A stretch of DNA of 64,000 nucleotides, from positions 4,874,647 through 4,938,646 of the forward strand of contig NZ_JAHSTX010000001.1 of the NCBI RefSeq assembly GCF_019145375.1, in the 5' to 3' direction. Of this stretch, positions 56,890 through 64,000 are shown piece by piece. The stretch comes from Pseudomonas triticicola. GTDB lineage: Bacteria > Pseudomonadota > Gammaproteobacteria > Pseudomonadales > Pseudomonadaceae. The translations under genes were made by a program, and so were the position numbers. Under the pieces are notes generated by a model. It saw nothing but the letters and a program-made list of their open reading frames with translations. It ran no database searches and was not told the origin of the DNA. Numbering within the stretch: position 1 is the first letter of the stretch; every line of letters starts with the position of its first letter.

Positions 56890-57246
56890 ATGTCTCGCCT
56901 GCCGTTAATCGGCATCACCGACTGCTCGCAACAGTCCGGTCTGCATGCTCATCACATCAGTGGCGATCAGTCCGTCCGTAGCGCAGCCAGCAAGGCGCGC
57001 AGCCTGTTGACGACACGCTCGTCAACATCCGGCAAAACGGCAGCGTCCGATATTCTGGACGTCGGGCACAGCATCCGCTTTATGGCGTCTCCTTTCACTA
57101 TAGAACTCTTTCCCTCCCAAAGCCCGTGCCGCACTCAGCGTCATGCTTGTGATTCTGCACGTTTGCAAAGTGCACGGGAAATGCAACGCCAGCGTCAAGG
57201 GCAGGTAAGCTCCTCTTTCATTGTCTATGCGCGGTGCCAGGCGTAA
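56890..57246 (+). pseudogene. spuA: Degraded 5' remnant of spuA (gamma-glutamyl-GABA hydrolase)
   Basis: The frame opens MSRLPLIGITDCSQQSGLHA and continues HHISGDQSVRS, closely resembling the conserved N-terminus of SpuA/PuuD class I glutamine amidotransferases. Weaker similarity seems to continue in frame to about codon 69 (SDILD and FMASPF, where the family has a TGSPSN motif). The rest is unrelated; the GICRG nucleophile-Cys motif, the HG/QG region and the WHPE histidine/glutamate of the catalytic triad are all absent, and only 118 codons remain versus about 250. It occupies the expected place between spuI and spuB. Functional spuA is therefore lost here; the alignment is from memory. Confidence 0.75.
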
Positions 57247-57339
57247 GCCGGCACTGCGCGAGCAAGCCCCCTTTAACGCGACGCCGCAAGCGTCAAAATT
57301 GCCTGACATCGCGTCAGGAGACTCAGCCCAGAGGCATTT

Positions 57340-58698
57340 ATGAGTAACAACCTCGACCAGCTCACCGATTGGTTGAAAGACCGCAAGATCACAGAAGTCG
57401 AATGCATGATCGGCGACTTGACCGGTATTACCCGGGGCAAGATTTCGCCGACCAACAAGTTCATCGCCGAGAAAGGCATGCGTCTGCCGGAGAGCGTGCT
57501 GCTGCAGACCGTGACCGGCGACTACGTCGAAGACGACATCTATTACGAACTGCTCGACCCGGCCGACATCGACATGATCTGCCGTCCCGACCAGAACGCC
57601 GTGTACCTGGTGCCGTGGGCCATCGAGCCGACCGCGCAGGTGATCCACGACACCTACGACAAGCAAGGCAACCCGATCGAGCTGTCGCCGCGCAACGTTC
57701 TCAAGAAGGTCTTGAAGCTGTATGCCGACAAGGGCTGGCAGCCAATCGTGGCGCCGGAAATGGAGTTCTACCTGACCAAGCGCAGCGACGACCCCGACTA
57801 TCCGTTGCAGCCGCCGATCGGCCGCTCGGGCCGTCCGGAAATCGGTCGGCAGTCGTTCTCCATTGAAGCGGCGAACGAATTCGACCCGCTGTTCGAAGAT
57901 GTCTACGACTGGTGCGAATTGCAGGAGTTGGACCTCGACACGCTGATCCACGAAGACGGCACGGCGCAGATGGAAATCAACTTCCGTCACGGTGACGCGC
58001 TGTCGCTGGCCGATCAGATTCTGGTGTTCAAGCGCACCATGCGCGAAGCCGCGCTCAAGCACGACGTGGCCGCGACATTCATGGCCAAGCCGATGACCGG
58101 CGAGCCGGGCAGCGCGATGCACCTGCACCAGAGCATCATCGACATTCAGACCGGCAAGAACGTCTTCTCCAACGAAGACGGGACCATGAGCCAGTTGTTC
58201 CTGCACCACATCGGTGGTCTGCAGAAACTGATTCCCGAGCTGTTGCCGCTGTTCGCGCCGAACGTCAACTCGTTCCGCCGCTTCCTCCCAGACACATCGG
58301 CACCGGTGAACGTCGAGTGGGGCGAAGAGAACCGTACCGTCGGCCTGCGCGTACCGGATGCCGGCCCGCAGAACCGCCGCGTGGAAAACCGCCTGCCGGG
58401 CGCCGACGCCAACCCGTACCTGGCGATCGCCGCGAGTCTGCTCTGCGGCTACATCGGCATGGTCGAGGGCCTGAACCCGAGCGCGCCAGTGGTCGGCCGT
58501 GGTTACGAGCGCCGCAACCTGCGCCTGCCGCTGACCATCGAGGACGCGCTGGAGCGTATGGAAAACAGCGCGACCATCGAGAAGTATCTCGGCAAGACCT
58601 TCATCACCGGCTACGTCGCGGTCAAGCGGGCCGAGCATGAAAACTTCAAGCGCGTGATCAGTTCGTGGGAGCGTGAGTACCTGCTCTTCGCCGTCTGA
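57340..58698 (+). CDS. spuB: Gamma-glutamylpolyamine synthetase paralogue SpuB
   Basis: 452-aa glutamine-synthetase-family ligase, paralogous to SpuI, acting in polyamine catabolism. It begins MSNNLDQLTDWLKDRKITEVECMIGDLTGITRGKISPTNKFI. Catalytic motifs include VAPEMEFYL, HEDGTAQMEINFRHGDAL, PGSAMHLHQSIID and RVENRLPGADANPYLAIAASL. A CAGAGG site lies before the ATG. It is first among the intact spu genes on the plus strand; a 93-bp leader separates it from the end of the spuA relic frame. Confidence 0.93.
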   Translation: MSNNLDQLTDWLKDRKITEVECMIGDLTGITRGKISPTNKFIAEKGMRLPESVLLQTVTGDYVEDDIYYELLDPADIDMICRPDQNAVYLVPWAIEPTAQVIHDTYDKQGNPIELSPRNVLKKVLKLYADKGWQPIVAPEMEFYLTKRSDDPDYPLQPPIGRSGRPEIGRQSFSIEAANEFDPLFEDVYDWCELQELDLDTLIHEDGTAQMEINFRHGDALSLADQILVFKRTMREAALKHDVAATFMAKPMTGEPGSAMHLHQSIIDIQTGKNVFSNEDGTMSQLFLHHIGGLQKLIPELLPLFAPNVNSFRRFLPDTSAPVNVEWGEENRTVGLRVPDAGPQNRRVENRLPGADANPYLAIAASLLCGYIGMVEGLNPSAPVVGRGYERRNLRLPLTIEDALERMENSATIEKYLGKTFITGYVAVKRAEHENFKRVISSWEREYLLFAV

Positions 58699-58703
58699 TA
58701 CGC

Positions 58704-58728
58704 CGGGCGCGGCGGCCAGCCGTCGCGC
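58704..58728 (+). other. GC-rich hairpin between spuB and spuC
   Basis: GGCGCGGCGG (58705-58714) pairs with CCGTCGCGCC (58719-58728) with one G-U, loop CCAG. There is no T-run, so it may be an mRNA stability or attenuation element inside the operon. Confidence 0.5.
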
Positions 58729-58754
58729 CTTCACCGATAACAAGGAGAATTGGC

Positions 58755-60119
58755 ATGACCAGCAACAACCCGCAAACCCGTGAGTGGCAAGCGTTGAGCA
58801 GCGATCACCACCTGGCCCCGTTCAGCGACTTCAAGCAACTGAAAGAGAAGGGCCCGCGGATCATCACCAACGCCAAGGGCGTTTATCTGTGGGACAGCGA
58901 AGGCAACAAGATCCTCGACGGCATGGCCGGCCTCTGGTGCGTGGCGATCGGTTACGGTCGCGATGAACTGGCCGATGCCGCCGCCAAACAGATGCGCGAA
59001 CTGCCTTACTACAACCTGTTCTTCCAGACCGCACACCCGCCGGCGCTGGAACTGGCCAAGGCGATTGCCGACGTGGCGCCGGAAGGCATGAACCACGTGT
59101 TCTTCACCGGTTCCGGCTCCGAAGGCAACGACACCATGTTGCGCATGGTCCGTCACTACTGGGCGATCAAAGGCCAGCCGAACAAGAAAGTCATCATCAG
59201 TCGCAAGAACGGTTATCACGGTTCCACCGTGGCCGGCGCGAGCCTGGGCGGCATGACCTATATGCATGAGCAGGGCGACTTGCCGATCCCGGGCATCGTC
59301 CACATCGCCCAGCCGTACTGGTTCGCCGAAGGCGGTGACATGTCGCCGGAAGAGTTCGGCATCTGGGCGGCCAACCAGCTCGAAGAAAAGATTCTCGAAG
59401 TCGGCGTCGACAACGTCGGTGCCTTTATTGCCGAGCCGATCCAGGGTGCCGGCGGCGTGATCATCCCGCCCGATACCTACTGGCCGCGCATCAAGGAAAT
59501 CCTCGCCAAGTACGACATCCTCTTTGTTGCCGATGAAGTGATCTGCGGTTTCGGCCGTACCGGTGAGTGGTTCGGTAGCGATTTCTACGACCTCAAGCCG
59601 CACATGATGACCATCGCCAAGGGCCTGACCTCCGGCTACATCCCCATGGGCGGGTTGATCGTGCGTGACTCGGTGGTGGCCGTGCTCAATGAAGGCGGCG
59701 ATTTCAACCACGGCTTCACTTACTCCGGCCACCCGGTGGCAGCCGCGGTGGGCCTGGAAAACATCCGTATCCTGCGCGACGAAAAAATTATCGAGAACGC
59801 CCACAACGAAACGGCACCGTATTTGCAGAAACGTCTGCGCGAGCTGAACGATCACCCGTTGGTGGGTGAAGTTCGCGGCGTCGGTCTGCTGGGGGCGATC
59901 GAGCTGGTGCAGGACAAGGCCACGCGCAAGCGTTACGAAGGCAAGGGCGTGGGCATGATCTGCCGGCAGTTCTGCTTCGACAATGGCCTGATCATGCGCG
60001 CGGTAGGCGACACCATGATCATTGCGCCGCCGCTGGTGATCAGCAAAGCGGAGATCGATGAGCTGGTTACAAAGGCACGCAAGTGTCTGGACCTGACCCT
60101 CGGTGCGCTGCAGGCCTAG
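58755..60119 (+). CDS. spuC: Putrescine (polyamine):pyruvate aminotransferase
   Basis: 454-aa class III PLP aminotransferase. The PLP lysine is about residue 289 in MMTIAKGLTSGYIPMGG. The conserved Asp is in FVADEVICGFGRTG, and the SGSEGNDTMLRMVRHYW loop binds phosphate. It starts MTSNNPQTREWQALSSDHHLAPFSDFKQL, like Pseudomonas SpuC, which transfers amino groups of putrescine, cadaverine and spermidine to pyruvate. It offers a direct-transamination route that would not need gamma-glutamylation. An AAGGAG site precedes the ATG. Confidence 0.94.
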   Translation: MTSNNPQTREWQALSSDHHLAPFSDFKQLKEKGPRIITNAKGVYLWDSEGNKILDGMAGLWCVAIGYGRDELADAAAKQMRELPYYNLFFQTAHPPALELAKAIADVAPEGMNHVFFTGSGSEGNDTMLRMVRHYWAIKGQPNKKVIISRKNGYHGSTVAGASLGGMTYMHEQGDLPIPGIVHIAQPYWFAEGGDMSPEEFGIWAANQLEEKILEVGVDNVGAFIAEPIQGAGGVIIPPDTYWPRIKEILAKYDILFVADEVICGFGRTGEWFGSDFYDLKPHMMTIAKGLTSGYIPMGGLIVRDSVVAVLNEGGDFNHGFTYSGHPVAAAVGLENIRILRDEKIIENAHNETAPYLQKRLRELNDHPLVGEVRGVGLLGAIELVQDKATRKRYEGKGVGMICRQFCFDNGLIMRAVGDTMIIAPPLVISKAEIDELVTKARKCLDLTLGALQA

Positions 60120-60177
60120 GTGCTAGGCTTTGGGCGGGGGAGCTGCGGCGCACTCGCTCAAAGCTGTCAGAAAGGCT

Positions 60178-60196
60178 GGTCTTTTGTTGAAAGACC
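60178..60196 (+). other. Hairpin between spuC and spuD
   Basis: GGTCTTT (60178-60184) and AAAGACC (60190-60196) form a perfect 7-bp stem with loop TGTTG in the 171-bp spuC-spuD gap. There is no T-run. Confidence 0.45.
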
Positions 60197-60290
60197 GCCT
60201 CGGATCTTGCCAGACTAGCCGCGGTTCCAGTTGTCCGGGTTCGGCCGCTGAACAAAGTGGTTCAAAAAAGAAAAATTTGGAGCATGACGC

Positions 60291-61403
60291 ATGAAGGCAT
60301 TAGGTAAAAAGCTAGCTGGCAAGACTCTGCTCGCGCTGTCCATGGCGGGCATGATGGCAGGTGCGGTGCACGCGGACGACAAGGTACTGCACGTCTACAA
60401 CTGGTCCGACTACATCGCGCCGGACACCGTGGCCAACTTCGAAAAAGCCACCGGGATCAAAGTCGTCTACGACGTCTTCGACAGTAACGAAACCCTGGAA
60501 GCCAAGCTGCTGGCCGGCAAGTCCGGTTACGACATCGTGGTGCCTTCCAACAATTTCCTCGCCAAGCAGATCAAGGCCGGGGTTTATCAGGAGCTGGACA
60601 AGTCCAAGCTGCCGAACTGGAAAAACCTCGACGAAGACCTGCTCAAGGCCGTTGGCGATGCCAGCGACCAGGGCAACAAGCACGCCTTCCCGTACATGTG
60701 GGGCTCGATCGGCATCGGCTACAACCCGGCCAAGGTCAAGGCTGCGCTGGGCATCGACAAGATCGATTCCTGGGACGTGGTGTTCAAGCCGGAAAACATC
60801 GAGAAACTCAAAAGCTGCGGCGTGAGCTTCCTCGATGCCCCGACCGAAATGATTCCGGCGGCATTGCACTATCTGGGCAAGCCGACCAACAGCAAGGACA
60901 AGGCTGATCTGAAGGCCGCCGAAGACCTGTTCCTGAAGATCCGTCCGTCGGTCGCCTACTTCCACTCTTCCAAGTACATCTCCGACCTGGCCAACGGCAA
61001 CATCTGCGTCGCCGTCGGTTACTCGGGTGACCTGGAGCAATCCAAGACCCGCGCTCAGGAAGCCGGTGACAAGGTCAAACTGGCCTACACCATTCCGAAA
61101 GAAGGCGCCGGTACTTTCTATGACATGGTCGCCATTCCCAAGGATGCCGAAAACGTCGAAGCCGCCTACAAGTTCATGAACTACCTGATGGAGCCGCAAG
61201 TGATGGCCGGCATCACCAACGCCGTGCGTTTCCCGAACGGCAACAAGGCGGCGACGCCTATGGTGGACAAGGACATCACCAGCGACCCGAGCATCTACCC
61301 GTCGGCTGAAGTGAAGAAGCAGCTCTATGCGATCAGCGATCTGGACGCCGCCACACTGCGTCTGATCACCCGCAGCTGGACCAAGATCAAATCGGGCAAA
61401 TAA
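60291..61403 (+). CDS. spuD: Polyamine ABC transporter binding protein SpuD (putrescine-type)
   Basis: 370-aa periplasmic protein of the PotF/SpuD family. The signal peptide ([18 protein letters not shown]) is followed by [39 protein letters not shown]. The ligand-binding aromatic/acidic positions in YNWSDYI and in [10 protein letters not shown] are present. P. aeruginosa SpuD binds putrescine. SpuE, encoded next, is a close paralogue. A strong hairpin follows the stop. Spacing and direction put it in the spuBCDEFG operon. Confidence 0.93.
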   Translation: MKALGKKLAGKTLLALSMAGMMAGAVHADDKVLHVYNWSDYIAPDTVANFEKATGIKVVYDVFDSNETLEAKLLAGKSGYDIVVPSNNFLAKQIKAGVYQELDKSKLPNWKNLDEDLLKAVGDASDQGNKHAFPYMWGSIGIGYNPAKVKAALGIDKIDSWDVVFKPENIEKLKSCGVSFLDAPTEMIPAALHYLGKPTNSKDKADLKAAEDLFLKIRPSVAYFHSSKYISDLANGNICVAVGYSGDLEQSKTRAQEAGDKVKLAYTIPKEGAGTFYDMVAIPKDAENVEAAYKFMNYLMEPQVMAGITNAVRFPNGNKAATPMVDKDITSDPSIYPSAEVKKQLYAISDLDAATLRLITRSWTKIKSGK

Positions 61404-61424
61404 GCCGGTTTGTCGCCACAACCA

Positions 61425-61453
61425 CTGGCCGTCGTCGTCGCGACGGCGGCCAG
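61425..61453 (+). other. Strong hairpin after spuD
   Basis: CTGGCCGTCGTCG (61425-61437) and CGACGGCGGCCAG (61441-61453) form a 13-bp stem (one G-U) with loop TCG, 22 bases after the spuD stop. No T-run follows, which is typical of REP-like 3' stabilisers that raise the level of an upstream binding-protein mRNA. Confidence 0.65.
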
Positions 61454-61460
61454 CGGATAA

Positions 61461-62687
<1,227 letters not shown>

Positions 62688-62750
62688 CGCACAAACTATC
62701 CAGGGTTCGTCTTGCGGGGCGAACTGCTGCTTCTGTTGGGAGTTTCGTAA

Positions 62751-63893
62751 ATGGCAGTTGCCTCCGGCGCCTACAAGAAAGCCCTCGAGGGCGACCAGAC
62801 ACCAAAACAGGTGCTGGTCAAAATCGACCGGGTCACGAAGAAGTTCGACGAGACGATTGCCGTGGACGACGTGTCCCTGGAAATCAAGAAAGGCGAGATT
62901 TTCGCCCTGCTCGGCGGTTCGGGATCGGGCAAATCCACCCTGCTGCGCATGCTCGCAGGGTTTGAACGGCCCACGGAGGGGCGCATTTTCCTCGACGGCG
63001 TCGACATCACCGACATGCCGCCGTACGAACGCCCGATCAACATGATGTTCCAGTCGTACGCCTTGTTTCCGCACATGACCGTGGCGCAGAACATCGCCTT
63101 CGGCCTGCAACAGGACAAGATTCCCAAGGCCGAGATCGACGCCCGCGTGGCCGAGATGCTCAAGCTGGTGCAGATGAGCCAGTACGCCAAGCGCAAGCCG
63201 CATCAACTCTCCGGCGGCCAGCGTCAGCGCGTGGCACTGGCGCGTTCGCTGGCCAAGCGACCGAAACTGCTGCTGCTCGACGAGCCGATGGGCGCTCTGG
63301 ACAAGAAACTGCGTTCGCAGATGCAACTGGAACTGGTGGAAATCATCGAGCGCGTTGGCGTGACCTGCGTGATGGTGACCCACGACCAGGAAGAGGCCAT
63401 GACCATGGCCGAGCGCATCGCGATCATGCACCTGGGCTGGATCGCGCAGATCGGCAGCCCGATCGACATCTACGAAACCCCGACCAGCCGTCTGGTCTGC
63501 GAATTCATCGGCAACGTCAACATCTTCGAAGGCGAAGTGATCGACGACGCCGAAGGCCACGCGACCATCACCTGCAAGGACCTCGACCGGCAGATCTACG
63601 TCGGTCACGGCATCAGCACCTCGGTGCAGGACAAGTCGGTCACCTACGCGATTCGTCCGGAGAAGCTGCTGGTCACCGCCGACATGCCGACCTGCGAGTA
63701 CAACTGGTCGAGCGGCAAGGTCCACGACATCGCTTATCTGGGCGGACACTCGGTGTTCTACGTCGAATTGCCGAGCGGCAAACTGGTGCAGTCGTTCGTC
63801 GCCAACGCCGAACGTCGCGGCGCGCGTCCGACCTGGGGCGATCAGGTCTACGTGTGGTGGGAAGACGATAGCGGCGTGGTACTTCGCTCATGA
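62751..63893 (+). CDS. spuF: Polyamine ABC transporter ATP-binding protein
   Basis: 380-aa ATPase of the PotA/PotG class. Walker A is GGSGSGKSTLLRMLAGFE, signature LSGGQRQRVALARSLAKRP, Walker B LLLLDEPMGALDKKLR, H-loop VTHDQEEAMTMAER. A C-terminal TOBE-type domain (about residues 260-380) follows, as in polyamine and other CUT1-like ATPases. It starts MAVASGAYKKALEGDQTPKQVLVKI. It overlaps spuG by 4 bp (ATGA). Confidence 0.95.
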   Translation: MAVASGAYKKALEGDQTPKQVLVKIDRVTKKFDETIAVDDVSLEIKKGEIFALLGGSGSGKSTLLRMLAGFERPTEGRIFLDGVDITDMPPYERPINMMFQSYALFPHMTVAQNIAFGLQQDKIPKAEIDARVAEMLKLVQMSQYAKRKPHQLSGGQRQRVALARSLAKRPKLLLLDEPMGALDKKLRSQMQLELVEIIERVGVTCVMVTHDQEEAMTMAERIAIMHLGWIAQIGSPIDIYETPTSRLVCEFIGNVNIFEGEVIDDAEGHATITCKDLDRQIYVGHGISTSVQDKSVTYAIRPEKLLVTADMPTCEYNWSSGKVHDIAYLGGHSVFYVELPSGKLVQSFVANAERRGARPTWGDQVYVWWEDDSGVVLRS

Positions 63894-64000
63894 ACATGCG
63901 CAAATTCAAACGCCGTATAAACCGAATCATCCCCAATGGCCGGCAGATGGTCATCGGGGTGCCGTTCATCTGGCTGTTCCTGTTCTTCATGCTGCCGTTC
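63890..64000 (+). CDS. spuG: Polyamine ABC transporter permease, N-terminal part
   Basis: Only 37 residues are in the window. MNMRKFKRRINRIIPNGRQM is a basic cytoplasmic start, followed by a hydrophobic segment (VIGVPFIWLFLFFMLPF) typical of the first helix of PotH/SpuG permeases. The 4-bp overlap with spuF and the operon order support the call. The gene continues beyond the right edge. Confidence 0.85.
   Translation, partial: MNMRKFKRRINRIIPNGRQMVIGVPFIWLFLFFMLPF

Noticed and set aside
57022..58743. 573-codon minus-strand frame opposite spuB
   Set aside because: Shadow of spuB; composition (Val/Asp/His/Gln rich) is that of antisense GC-rich frames.

Overview
The window looks like a chromosomal segment of a fluorescent Pseudomonas (P. 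fluorescens group). The evidence is high G+C, protein sequences very close to known Pseudomonas families, many interspersed REP palindromes of the type found in that group, and a gene order that largely mirrors the P. aeruginosa block from the FTR1 gene through hemB, ppk, ppx, trxA, rho, ubiD, glpT, zapA, pepP, ubiH, hitAB, gcvTHP and argE/argA. No rRNA, tRNA, prophage, IS element or CRISPR array was seen. One non-coding RNA, 6S RNA (ssrS), lies between zapA and the 5-formyl-THF cyclo-ligase gene.

Layout. 1-7998: end of an FTR1 iron permease gene, a UPF0178 gene, elbB, a DedA gene, hemB-ppk, and ppx convergent to ppk. Divergent dedA and hemB share an intergenic region with PhoB-box-like repeats. 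8206-12016: a polar amino-acid ABC transporter and a divergent FadR-type GntR regulator, which separate ppx from trxA. 12137-18589: trxA, rho, an O-acyltransferase gene, ubiD and a ferredoxin-reductase-like gene. 18774-29869: chaC-like gene, glpT with a GlpR-like operator, quinone oxidoreductase, FliL-like gene, EVE gene, a 51-aa membrane peptide, fau-ssrS-zapA-zapB-like, and the divergent ygfB-pepP-ubiH-DUF4442-ubiI operon. 30090-37735: hitAB without an ATPase gene, then gcvTH and gcvP. 37910-45467: DUF2388 gene, a GspE-type ATPase, a small ACT-like protein, an Lrp regulator, a CYTH/CHAD protein, argE and argA. argA has a tiny upstream ORF ending in two Arg codons.

45603-54294 is a sulfur-scavenging block: an orphan tauA, an OprD-family porin, lsfA (1-Cys peroxiredoxin) and the full ssuEADCBF alkanesulfonate operon. 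54456-64000 is a TetR regulator followed by the polyamine (spu) locus: spuI, divergent from spuB-spuC-spuD-spuE-spuF-spuG (spuG cut by the window edge). The place where spuA (gamma-glutamyl-GABA hydrolase) is expected holds only a degraded 5' remnant.

Most of the window is conserved core genome. The observations most worth following up are the spuA relic, the Pho-box array before hemB-ppk, the Arg-terminated mini-ORF before argA, the assembled sulfonate block with a solitary TauA, the transporter between ppx and trxA, and the two inverted arrangements of REP doublets. All identifications come from reading the sequence and recalling the families. No database search was run.
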